A stretch of DNA of 64,000 nucleotides from Vibrio sinensis (GTDB lineage Bacteria > Pseudomonadota > Gammaproteobacteria > Enterobacterales > Vibrionaceae): NCBI RefSeq assembly GCF_003605645.1, contig NZ_QVMU01000001.1, positions 790,526 through 854,525 on the forward strand, written 5' to 3'. How positions within the stretch are numbered: position 1 is the first letter of the stretch; each line of letters starts with the position of its first letter. Shown piece by piece: positions 56,146 through 64,000 of this stretch. The notes beneath the pieces were generated by a model. That model worked only from the letters and a program-made list of their open reading frames with translations. It had not been told where the DNA came from and did no database searches. The translations under genes and the position numbers were made by a program.

Positions 56146-57849
56146 ATGAACAATCACCCTCTAATCAACCAGTTTATCGATGTTGTCGGTTCAGAGAATG
56201 TTCTGACCGAAGACAAAAAAACCGAGTACTACCGTTCCGGCTTTCGTTCTGGACGAGGTGAAGCCTTAGCCGTACTCTTCCCCTCCACACTTATTGAGCA
56301 GTGGAAGCTATTACAAATTGCGGTTGATGGAAATTGCATCATTATTATGCAGGCTGCTAAAACCGGTCTTACTGAGGGTTCTGCGCCAAGTGGTAGTGAT
56401 TATGATCGCGATGTTGTCATCATCAATATCACTCGAATTAACACACTCCATCTCATTGATGAGGGTAAACAAGCAATCAGCCTACCCGGTTGTAGTTTAC
56501 ACAAACTTGAAAAAACACTGAAGTCGGTCAACCGAACCCCTCACTCAGTTATCGGCTCTTCTTCAATTGGTGCCACAGTGGTCGGGGGGATTGCCAATAA
56601 TTCCGGTGGCGCATTGGTCAAACGTGGCCCGGCATATACCGAGTTGGCTCTTTATGCTCAAGTGAATAGCAAGGGAGAATTACAACTCATCAATCACCTA
56701 GGGATCGATGGATTAGGTTCAACCCCAGAAGAGATTCTCCACAATGTCGAACACGGTAAATTTGACGTAACTCAGATTCAGCACGATGACAGAATGGCAT
56801 CCGATCGTGAATACCAAGAGCGGGTTCGTGATGTGGATTCAGAGACTCCATCAAGATTTAATGCTGACCAAAGACGCCTTTTCGAAACCAGTGGCTGTGC
56901 TGGCAAGCTTGCCGTTTTTGCGGTTCGGGTCGACAGCTACCCTGTCGCGCAAAAAGAACAAATTTTTTATATCGGAACAGATGATCCACAAAAACTGACC
57001 GACCTGAGACGCCATATGCTGGCAAACTTTGCTCAGTTGCCTGAAATGGGTGAATACATGCACCGTGATATTTTCAATCTCGCTCAGGTGTATGGCAAGG
57101 ATGTATTCCTCTCGATTCATCATCTTGGCACCGACAACTTACCTAAGTTCTTTGCATTAAAGGCAAAAGTCGAAAGTCTGCTCGAACGGCTACCTTACGT
57201 ATCAAAAACTTTACCCGACACTACTCTCTATTATCTGAGTAAGTTATTTCCACAGCACTTACCTGAAAGGATGCTGACTTTCCGCGATCAGTACGAACAT
57301 CATTTGATTCTCAAAATGAGTGACGAGGGAATCAAAGAGGCCGAGCTTTACCTAGATGAGTGGAGTCAGCAGCAAGGTGCCGATTACTTTGCGTGTAGCG
57401 CAGATGAGGGGAAAAAGGCTCTATTACATCGCTTTGCTGCCGCGGGCGCTGCTATTCGATATGGAACCATTCACGCTAAGGATGTAGAAGATATTCTTGC
57501 CCTTGATATCGCTCTGCGCCGCAATGACCCTGACTGGGTCGAAAAATTGCCAAAAGAGATATCTGAACAATTGGTGATGGGACTCTACTATGGCCACTTT
57601 ATGTGCCATGTGTTCCACCAAGATTATATTTTCAAAAAAGGGGCTGATACCAAGAAAATTAAAGCGCAAATGCTTGAGCTATTATCACAAAAAGGGGCGA
57701 AATACCCAGCGGAGCACAATGTGGGCCATCTCTATGAAGCTGAGCAATCATTGCAAGATTTTTACCACCAGTTAGACCCGACAAATACGTTTAATCCGGG
57801 CATTGGAATGATGAGCAAATACAAACGCAATTGCAGCTGCTGCCACTGA
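56146..57849 (+). CDS. dld: Quinone-dependent D-lactate dehydrogenase
   Basis: 567 residues, the usual Dld length. FAD-binding (PCMH) domain contains AAKTGLTEGSAP and SSSIGATVVGGIANNSGGA. The C-terminal membrane-binding Dld domain has GTIHAKDVEDILALDIALRRND and ends in a Cys cluster CSCCH. It oxidises D-lactate to pyruvate on the inner membrane and passes electrons to quinone. A single gene. Confidence 0.92.
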   Translation: MNNHPLINQFIDVVGSENVLTEDKKTEYYRSGFRSGRGEALAVLFPSTLIEQWKLLQIAVDGNCIIIMQAAKTGLTEGSAPSGSDYDRDVVIINITRINTLHLIDEGKQAISLPGCSLHKLEKTLKSVNRTPHSVIGSSSIGATVVGGIANNSGGALVKRGPAYTELALYAQVNSKGELQLINHLGIDGLGSTPEEILHNVEHGKFDVTQIQHDDRMASDREYQERVRDVDSETPSRFNADQRRLFETSGCAGKLAVFAVRVDSYPVAQKEQIFYIGTDDPQKLTDLRRHMLANFAQLPEMGEYMHRDIFNLAQVYGKDVFLSIHHLGTDNLPKFFALKAKVESLLERLPYVSKTLPDTTLYYLSKLFPQHLPERMLTFRDQYEHHLILKMSDEGIKEAELYLDEWSQQQGADYFACSADEGKKALLHRFAAAGAAIRYGTIHAKDVEDILALDIALRRNDPDWVEKLPKEISEQLVMGLYYGHFMCHVFHQDYIFKKGADTKKIKAQMLELLSQKGAKYPAEHNVGHLYEAEQSLQDFYHQLDPTNTFNPGIGMMSKYKRNCSCCH

Positions 57850-58016
57850 TATTGTGTCATTAAAGTACTATGGCTAAAGCATCGCTAGCACGGGTATATC
57901 TTGGGGTAGTTGGTTTTGGTCGTGGTTGTTTTGGTCGTGGTTTGTTTTACTAACGCAGTAGCCAAGCTTAAGTGCGTAAATCGGCAAATCAGCAAATCAG
58001 TAAAGACTAAAAAGTA

Positions 58017-58043
58017 CAAAAAAGGCTCCATCTCGGAGCCTTT
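58017..58043 (-). terminator. Terminator of dbpA
   Basis: AAAGGCTCC/GGAGCCTTT; on the minus strand it is followed by TTTTTTGT. Confidence 0.85.
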
Positions 58044-58072
58044 CTTCTATTACAAAATAGATTTTATCAATA

Positions 58073-59449
58073 CTATTTCATGATACGAGCTCTAAAGCTA
58101 CGACCTTTCATTTTACCGTTTTGAAGAGATTGCTCAGCCAACTTAACGACTGAGTTATCAACGGCTACGTAAGAAACCATCGCTAATATATTGATTTTAC
58201 CAATCAATTTACCATCAATGCCCGCTTGTTTAGTCAGCGTACCTAAGATATCACCAGCGCGAACTTTTTGTTTCTTGCCACCTAGAATCTGAATAGTACG
58301 CATTGCTGGGTAATGTGGTTTGTATTCTGTCGGTTCTGGTAGAGTCGCTGGATGAGCTTCAATACCCATGTACTCTTCAATACGAGCGATGCGATGTAGC
58401 TCTTTCTCACTATAGAAAGTAATTGCTACACCTTTTGAACCCGCACGACCAGTACGACCAATTCGGTGTACGTGTACTTCAGGATCGCGTGATAATTCAA
58501 AGTTGAATACCGCATCCAAATTGTCTACGTCCAGACCACGTGCCGCTACATCCGTTGCAACAAGAATTGAAATACTCTTGTTAGCAAACATAGTTAACGC
58601 TTGCTCACGCTCACGTTGCTCCATATCACCATGCAGTTCAATCACGCTAAAACCACGGTGATGCAGTTCGTCAGTCACGTTTTGAACTTCTTTTTTGGTA
58701 TTACAGAAGATCACTGAAGACTCAGGGCGAAGCGTTAGCAATAAAGCATTCAATGCTTCGTCACGGTCTTCTTGAGTTTCAACTTGGTAAAAACGTTGTT
58801 CAATCGTTGATGTCTCGTGAGTCGATTCCACTTTCACCATTTCTGGTTCTTGCATCACTTTCGCAGCAATCTTTTCGATTTCTTTAGGGAAAGTAGCACT
58901 AAATAGTAGTGTCTGGCGTTGAACTGGTGCATGAGAAATGATCGCATCTAGCGCATCTTGGAAGCCCATATCAAGCATACGGTCTGCTTCATCAAGTACT
59001 AGCGTATTTAGCTCGTCTAGGTTGATACGGCCTCGTGTCATGTGGTCAAGAATACGGCCCGGTGTACCCACTAAGATGTGTGCACCGTGCTCCAATGAAC
59101 CAATTTGTGGTCCCATTGGCATACCACCACATAGCGTCAGTACTTTAATGTTATGAATACCACGTGCCAATGTACGAATTTCAGTCGCAACTTGATCCGC
59201 TAATTCACGTGTAGGACACAGTACTAATGACTGCACACGGAAACGTTGCACGTTCAGGTTGCTAAGCACACCTAATGCAAACGTTGCTGTTTTACCAGAA
59301 CCGGTTTTGCCTTGACCAATCACGTCTTTACCTTCAAGCACTAGAGGCAGACTTTGAGCTTGAATCGGCGTCATTTGGGTGTAGCCCAAAGAATCTAGAG
59401 TGGTAATCAATTCAGGCTTAAGAGAAAGCGTAGTAAACGGAGCAGTCAA
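58073..59449 (-). CDS. dbpA: ATP-dependent RNA helicase DbpA
   Basis: 458 residues. Motifs in order: Q motif PIQAQSLPL, GQGKTGSGKT, PTRELADQ, VLDEADRMLDMGF, LFSATFP, HRIGRTGRAG. The C-terminal RRM-like domain (KVRAGDILGTLTKQAGIDG onwards) is the DbpA hallmark that targets helix 92 of 23S rRNA during 50S assembly. Confidence 0.95.
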   Translation of the reverse strand: MTAPFTTLSLKPELITTLDSLGYTQMTPIQAQSLPLVLEGKDVIGQGKTGSGKTATFALGVLSNLNVQRFRVQSLVLCPTRELADQVATEIRTLARGIHNIKVLTLCGGMPMGPQIGSLEHGAHILVGTPGRILDHMTRGRINLDELNTLVLDEADRMLDMGFQDALDAIISHAPVQRQTLLFSATFPKEIEKIAAKVMQEPEMVKVESTHETSTIEQRFYQVETQEDRDEALNALLLTLRPESSVIFCNTKKEVQNVTDELHHRGFSVIELHGDMEQREREQALTMFANKSISILVATDVAARGLDVDNLDAVFNFELSRDPEVHVHRIGRTGRAGSKGVAITFYSEKELHRIARIEEYMGIEAHPATLPEPTEYKPHYPAMRTIQILGGKKQKVRAGDILGTLTKQAGIDGKLIGKINILAMVSYVAVDNSVVKLAEQSLQNGKMKGRSFRARIMK

Positions 59450-59514
59450 AATGGTGTCCTTAATGGAAATTTTTGGTATAGGGGCGCGTACTATACCGAG
59501 TTATTGTGAAATAA

Positions 59515-59543
59515 AAACAAAAACCGCTTTCAATGAAGCGGTT
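59515..59543 (-). terminator. Terminator of folE
   Basis: AAACCGCTT/AAGCGGTTT with TTTTTGTTTTTA on the minus strand. Confidence 0.85.
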
Positions 59544-59566
59544 TAATAAAAATTTAGTGTGTTAGC

Positions 59567-60220
59567 TTAACGTAAACCATGTAAGAACTCAGCACGTGTT
59601 GCTGGGTTGCTTTTAAAAATCCCGCCAAGTGCAGTTGTAGTCGTGACACTCGTTGCATCCATCACCCCACGTGATTTCACGCAATAATGAGTCGCATCAA
59701 TAGTGACGGCAACATCATCGGATTCCAACAATGTCTGTAATGCCACCAAAATTTGCTGCGTCATACGCTCTTGAACCTGCGGACGCTGAGCAAAAAAGCG
59801 AACAATGCGATTGATCTTAGAAAGACCAATAATTTTTCCACGAGGAATATAAGCAACAGCGGCGCGACCATCAATCGTAACTAAATGGTGTTCGCAAGTA
59901 CTGGTTACAGTGATGTCTTTCACACGAACCATTTCACTCACGTTCATTTTGTTTTCGATAACGGTAATTTTAGGAAAGTTGGTATAATCCAAACCTGAGA
60001 AAATTTCGTCCACATACATTTTTGCGATGCGCTGTGGCGTTTCTTCTAAACTATCATCCGTAAGATCAAGTTCCAATAGCGTTAATATTTCACGCATATG
60101 GTGCTGAATTTTTTCTTTTTTCTCTTCACGGCTAATTTGGTTTGGCGCCATAGGCGTTTCTAAACCACGTTGATGTAAGGCGGCTTTCACCAATTGTGCA
60201 GACTTGCTAAGACCTGACAT
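59567..60220 (-). CDS. folE: GTP cyclohydrolase I
   Basis: 217 residues. [31 protein letters not shown] holds the zinc Cys and the two His; the third zinc ligand is in THYCVKSRG. First step of folate synthesis, GTP to dihydroneopterin triphosphate. Divergent from moeA with a 190-base gap. Confidence 0.95.
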   Translation of the reverse strand: MSGLSKSAQLVKAALHQRGLETPMAPNQISREEKKEKIQHHMREILTLLELDLTDDSLEETPQRIAKMYVDEIFSGLDYTNFPKITVIENKMNVSEMVRVKDITVTSTCEHHLVTIDGRAAVAYIPRGKIIGLSKINRIVRFFAQRPQVQERMTQQILVALQTLLESDDVAVTIDATHYCVKSRGVMDATSVTTTTALGGIFKSNPATRAEFLHGLR

Positions 60221-60412
60221 TCCACTTCCTCTTAACTAACCCCTTAACGGCGGGTGGTAAGGATACTCGGATTCAATATGAATTACATCCCTAATTTCTT
60301 TGATGATTTGATACCTTGTTCATCACTTTTTACGAGTTCAACAAAGTGAATTATTGCCAAGGCAGAATTTATGATAAAGTTCACTCAAATTATAATACGT
60401 TAGGAAATCATC

Positions 60413-61648
60413 ATGGGCTGCTGTGACGCTCCAGGCTTAATGCCTCTCGAAGATGCGATGGAAAACATGCTATCGCGGATTAAACCTATCCAAACCACAT
60501 TACGTTTACCAGTCGCTGAAGCTTTGGGCTTCGTTTTGGCTGAAGATATCTTGTCGCCGATTTTCGTACCACCTTTTGATAATTCTGCAATGGATGGATA
60601 TGCCATTCGTATTGCAGACCTTGCACAGTCAACAACGCTGCCAATGGCGGGTAAATCATTTGCAGGTCAACCGTTCGATGGTGAATGGCCTGTAGGCACA
60701 TGTATCCGCATCATGACTGGCGCTAAAATCCCAGAGGGTTGTGACGCCGTCATCATGCAAGAAAATACCGAAGTCACTGAACACGGTATTCAGTTTAATC
60801 AAACTGACGTTAAGCCTCAAAACAATATCAGACCAACAGGTGATGACATCAACCTTGGTGATTTGGTCTTGCCGCAAGGTGCGCGATTAACTCCTCGTGA
60901 TATTCCAATGATCGCAACGCTCGGTGTTAGCCATGTCACTGTGGTTCGTAAACCTAAAGTCGCGTTCTTCTCTACTGGTGATGAATTAAAACCGTTAGGT
61001 GAGCCATTAGAAGATGGTCAAATCTACGACAGCAACCGCTATGGCATTAAACCGCTTATCGAAAACTTTGGCTGTGAAGCGATCGATCTGGGTATCATTC
61101 CTGATTGCCCTGAAACTTTAAAAGCGACATTCGAACAGGCTCAAACTTTGGCGGATGTGGTTGTCACCTCTGGCGGCGTGAGTGTTGGTGAAGCGGACTA
61201 CACCAAAGATATTTTAGAAGAATTAGGTGAAATCGGTTTCTGGAAGCTTGCCATCAAGCCAGGCAAACCTTTCGCTTTTGGTAAACTATCGACAGCATGG
61301 TTCTGTGGTCTACCGGGTAACCCGGTTTCTGCGGTATTAACCATGTACGTATTGGTTCAACCTATGCTTGCGAAACTGGCCGGCCACACCGAGTGGAAAG
61401 AACCGGAATCAATCCCTGCTATTACCAAGACTGCATTTAAAAAAGCACCCGGTCGAACTGATTACCAACGTGGTGTTTACACCATTGAAAACGGTCAATT
61501 TGTCGTTGAAACAACTGGAAACCAAAGCTCTGGTGCATTCCGTTCAATGAGCCTTGCTAATTGCTTTGTCGTGTTAGAACGAGAACGTGGTCGTGTTGAA
61601 GTTGGCGAAACAGTCAACATTCAACTATTTAACTCAACGCTGTACTAG
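60413..61648 (+). CDS. moeA: Molybdopterin molybdenumtransferase MoeA
   Basis: 411 residues with [52 protein letters not shown] and LPGNPVSA, the full MoeA set. It inserts molybdate into adenylated molybdopterin. Begins [10 protein letters not shown]. Nine bases before moeB, in one operon. Confidence 0.95.
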   Translation: MGCCDAPGLMPLEDAMENMLSRIKPIQTTLRLPVAEALGFVLAEDILSPIFVPPFDNSAMDGYAIRIADLAQSTTLPMAGKSFAGQPFDGEWPVGTCIRIMTGAKIPEGCDAVIMQENTEVTEHGIQFNQTDVKPQNNIRPTGDDINLGDLVLPQGARLTPRDIPMIATLGVSHVTVVRKPKVAFFSTGDELKPLGEPLEDGQIYDSNRYGIKPLIENFGCEAIDLGIIPDCPETLKATFEQAQTLADVVVTSGGVSVGEADYTKDILEELGEIGFWKLAIKPGKPFAFGKLSTAWFCGLPGNPVSAVLTMYVLVQPMLAKLAGHTEWKEPESIPAITKTAFKKAPGRTDYQRGVYTIENGQFVVETTGNQSSGAFRSMSLANCFVVLERERGRVEVGETVNIQLFNSTLY

Positions 61649-61657
61649 GAGCAAGCC

Positions 61658-62413
61658 TTGGAGATTTTGTCCGATCAGGAAATGTTACGCTATAACCGTC
61701 AAATCATTCTTAAGCAGTTTGATTTTGACGGTCAAGAAGCGTTAAAGCAGAGCTCCATTCTGATCTTAGGCGCTGGCGGTTTGGGCTGCGCTTCGAGCCA
61801 ATACCTCGCGGCTGCAGGTGTTGGCAAGTTGACGTTAGTGGATTTTGACACCGTTGAGCTATCGAATTTGCAGCGACAAGTCCTGCATCATGACGGCGAT
61901 ATCGGTAAGAAAAAAGTCGATTCGGCTGCTGAAGCATTGCGTGAGTTAAATCCACACGTTCAAATCGATACCATTGATCAACGCTTAGATGATGATGCCC
62001 TAGCCGCTTTAATCTCTCAGCACTCTTTGGTGTTAGATGCCAGTGATAATGTAGACACGCGCAACCAACTCAACCGACTTTGCTATGCAAATAAAACGCC
62101 ATTAGTCTCCGGCGCAGCAATTCGCATGGAAGGGCAAATCAGTGTCTTTACCTATCAAGATCCCAACGAGCCATGTTACCAATGTTTAAGTAGTCTTTTC
62201 GGTTCAGGTGCCCTTACCTGTGTCGAAGCGGGTGTTATGGCTCCTGTCGTTGGCATTGTCGGCGCAGTTCAGGCAATGGAAGCGATTAAAGTGATTGCCA
62301 ATTATGGCCAACCAAAGCAAGGGAAAATTCTCATCTTAGATGCCCTGACGATGTCATGGCGTGAAATGAACTTGATGAAGATGCCAAGTTGCGTGGTTTG
62401 CTCGACTCAATAA
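61658..62413 (+). CDS. moeB: Molybdopterin-synthase adenylyltransferase MoeB
   Basis: 251 residues from a TTG start, supported by AGGAG eight bases upstream and the typical N-terminus LSDQEMLRYNRQI. ATP-binding GAGGLGCASSQYLAAAGVG, zinc Cys pairs CYQC and CVVC. It adenylates the C-terminus of MoaD for sulfur loading. Confidence 0.94.
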   Translation: MEILSDQEMLRYNRQIILKQFDFDGQEALKQSSILILGAGGLGCASSQYLAAAGVGKLTLVDFDTVELSNLQRQVLHHDGDIGKKKVDSAAEALRELNPHVQIDTIDQRLDDDALAALISQHSLVLDASDNVDTRNQLNRLCYANKTPLVSGAAIRMEGQISVFTYQDPNEPCYQCLSSLFGSGALTCVEAGVMAPVVGIVGAVQAMEAIKVIANYGQPKQGKILILDALTMSWREMNLMKMPSCVVCSTQ

Positions 62414-62454
62414 AGGCGCCACTCTAAGGTATTCACTTTCCGTAGCACGATTTC

Positions 62455-62480
62455 AAAGCCAGCATCACGCTGGCTTTTGT
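62455..62480 (+). terminator. Terminator of moeA-moeB
   Basis: AAAGCCAGC-ATCAC-GCTGGCTTT followed by TGTCTTTTT. Confidence 0.8.
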
Positions 62481-62653
62481 CTTTTTCTCGACTCTTTGAC
62501 GCGTCAATGGCAGACAGCGCTCTAAATCTTTCGTTTTTCCGCTACTCTAGATAGGACAGGTATAGCAAAATGGATGGTATAGCATAATCATACCGCTACA
62601 TTTTCAAGCAGAACGATTTCAAGTCGGACGATTTCAGGTAGGAAAAGTTTAAA

Positions 62654-62959
62654 GTGGATAAGCCGATTATTTTTTTGAGCGCTTTAGTACTGATGGGTAT
62701 CCTACTGTTAGGATTACTGTTTGTGACCCCTAAAGAACAAACACAGTTGAGTGCCAAGATCATTGAAACCACGCTTACTCAATCGCTCGACGGACAGCGT
62801 CGATTCGTAACGGTATCACTTAAACAAAATGGACAATATGAAAATATCGTCATCAGCGTACCCAATCATATCGACTGTTCAAATAGCCAACAGGCCACAC
62901 TTGGACTAAAAAAAGATCTCTTTAATCGCTCTAACTACCAATTTATATCATGCCCTTAA
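62654..62959 (+). CDS. Small single-pass membrane protein
   Basis: 101 residues from a GTG start after AGGAAAAG. One hydrophobic helix (5-24), then a soluble domain with two Cys (CSNSQQ and the terminal CP), probably periplasmic. No family known to me. It ends 23 bases before the next start, so it is likely co-transcribed with the sulfurtransferase. Confidence 0.65.
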   Translation: MDKPIIFLSALVLMGILLLGLLFVTPKEQTQLSAKIIETTLTQSLDGQRRFVTVSLKQNGQYENIVISVPNHIDCSNSQQATLGLKKDLFNRSNYQFISCP

Positions 62960-62982
62960 TATCGAATGACAAAGGAACTGCA

Positions 62983-63810
62983 ATGAACCCACTTATCTCT
63001 GTCGACTGGTTAGTTCAACACATAGCTCAAGAAAATCTTGTGATACTGGATTGTAGTATCGATTTTCAAATCCCAGCCGAAGGCCCAAAAGACAAAGAGA
63101 ATCTAATTCCTAATTCATTACGTTTTGATTATGACAACGTATTTTGTGATGCGGCTTCTCCTCTCCCACATATGATGCCGACAGAAGCGCATTTCAATCA
63201 GCAAGCTCAAGCTCTAGGGATCAATCAAGATTCTGTCATCGTTGTTTATGACAACAGCGGCACATTTGCGTCACCAAGAGCTTGGTGGATGTTCAAGGCA
63301 ATGGGGCATAAAGACGTTTATATTCTCGATGGCGGCCTAACCGCATGGAAAGAAGCAAAGCAACCTTTAGTTCAGCAATATAAAGCCGTCACTACACAAG
63401 GTCACTTCGCTGGTAGCTTGAACCCAACTTACTTTGTCGATGCTCGACATGTCTCTGAACAAATCACTAACGATGAAAGCCAAACCGTCGATGCGCGTTC
63501 ACGAGCAAGATTTAATGCCGAAGTTGCAGAGCCACGTGAGGGGTTACGTTCTGGACATATTCCCAATGCCGTTTGTCAGCCATTTGCTGAACTGATGGAT
63601 GGACACAAGTTCAAATCTCCACAGGCACTAAAACCCATCATCGAAGCCAATATTCCAGATAATAAGCAGCAGTATATCTTTAGTTGTGGATCTGGAGTCA
63701 CCGCGTGCATTGTACTCGTCGCGGCGGCAATTTGTGGCTATCACAACTTTGCTGTCTACGATGGTTCTTGGACAGAATGGGGACAAGACCACTCACTCCC
63801 TATCGAATAA
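62983..63810 (+). CDS. sseA: Two-domain sulfurtransferase (3-mercaptopyruvate type)
   Basis: 275 residues from ATG 62983 after AAAGGA; a frame from 62950 overlaps the previous gene. Two rhodanese domains: inactive N-terminal (VVYDNSGTFASPRAWWMFKAMGH) and active C-terminal with CGSGVTAC, the loop of mercaptopyruvate sulfurtransferases rather than thiosulfate ones. It moves sulfur to thiol or cyanide acceptors. Confidence 0.9.
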   Translation: MNPLISVDWLVQHIAQENLVILDCSIDFQIPAEGPKDKENLIPNSLRFDYDNVFCDAASPLPHMMPTEAHFNQQAQALGINQDSVIVVYDNSGTFASPRAWWMFKAMGHKDVYILDGGLTAWKEAKQPLVQQYKAVTTQGHFAGSLNPTYFVDARHVSEQITNDESQTVDARSRARFNAEVAEPREGLRSGHIPNAVCQPFAELMDGHKFKSPQALKPIIEANIPDNKQQYIFSCGSGVTACIVLVAAAICGYHNFAVYDGSWTEWGQDHSLPIE

Positions 63811-63903
63811 ACATCAACAGCAACATTCGATGATTTAAAAATACCCAGCAAGAGCTTAATGCTGATCGTTTTAAATAATTGAACGATCCTGAGCAGGGTT
63901 CAT

Positions 63904-63937
63904 AATCGGTCTCAACATAGTTGAGGCCGATTTTTTT
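63904..63937 (+). terminator. Terminator of the sulfurtransferase gene
   Basis: AATCGGTCTCAAC/GTTGAGGCCGATT with one wobble pair, followed by TTTTTTT. Confidence 0.88.
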
Positions 63938-64000
63938 ATGTCTGAGTTTTCTAAAGAGTTACAGATTACCGCTGAGTTTTGCCAAGAACATCATCTCAAT
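63938..64000 (+). CDS. Possible start of a gene running off the right end
   Basis: An ATG at 63938 opens a frame of 21 codons to the window end (MSEFSKELQITAEF...). It lies on the T-run of a terminator and has no ribosome binding site, so it may be chance. Confidence 0.25.
   Translation, partial: MSEFSKELQITAEFCQEHHLN

Noticed and set aside
57900..57960. Tandem GTTTTGGTCGTGGTT-like bases and AAATCAGC-type heptamers after dld
   Set aside because: Only two or three short imperfect copies; no function can be supported.

Overview
The window is a stretch of a Vibrio chromosome, most likely the larger one. The evidence is a sedentary chromosomal integron (superintegron) with ~125-130 bp VCR-type attC sites and a SOS-controlled IntI next to tRNA-Gly(UCC), followed by typical Vibrio housekeeping genes (DUF3332 lipoprotein, fatty acid cis/trans isomerase, dbpA, folE, moeAB, a quinone-dependent D-lactate dehydrogenase, an RND pump). 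The species cannot be fixed from the sequence alone.

Region 1 (1-16,420) is accessory and looks like a defence island. It holds the tail of a HEPN-type protein, a divergent pair of giant STAND-type NTPases (one with an N-terminal and one with a C-terminal PD-(D/E)XK-like nuclease), a ComEC-like metallo-beta-lactamase-fold protein, a RecF/RloC-like ABC ATPase with an atypical P-loop, and an Mrr-nuclease/STAND fusion. Diverged intergenic repeats and integron-like boundaries lie between them, so some genes may be decayed cassettes.

Region 2 (16,820-26,120) is the integron. Nine cassettes are read leftward from attI: NTF2-like, a cassette without a clear gene, GNAT, DUF6933-like, HNH, two small membrane proteins, a protein with a phage-head-like Cys motif, and a cysteine hydrolase whose attC is truncated. 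An IS110/IS1111-type element sits exactly in an attC core; its transposase carries an in-frame amber codon, its ribosome binding site lies in a perfect inverted repeat, and its 3' noncoding end contains an 8-mer matching the attC target. The integrase gene has a LexA box.

Region 3 (26,267-43,740) contains tRNA-Gly, a DUF3332 lipoprotein, an OFA-family MFS transporter, fatty acid cis/trans isomerase, and an anaerobic catabolic locus: glycyl radical enzyme (Cys-x-Glu dehydratase type) with its activase, a GntR/UTRA regulator and a fructose/mannosylglycerate-type PTS IIABC. The same 10-base palindrome-like motif precedes both the enzyme and the PTS, and an FNR-like box precedes the PTS. Next come fhs with a PurR box, msrAB, an arylamine N-acetyltransferase and a HAD phosphatase.

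Region 4 (44,155-49,362) looks like a Fap-related functional-amyloid locus: an outer-membrane beta-barrel, a C39 peptidase, two secreted proteins sharing a C-terminal motif (one with about 20 Gly-Asn-Asp repeats and a CxxC), a proline-rich secreted protein and a divergent VpsT/CsgD-like regulator.

Region 5 (49,444-64,000) holds an RND pump pair, GNAT, acyl desaturase behind a FabR-like operator, dld, dbpA, folE, moeA-moeB, a small membrane protein, a sulfurtransferase and the start of a possible further gene.
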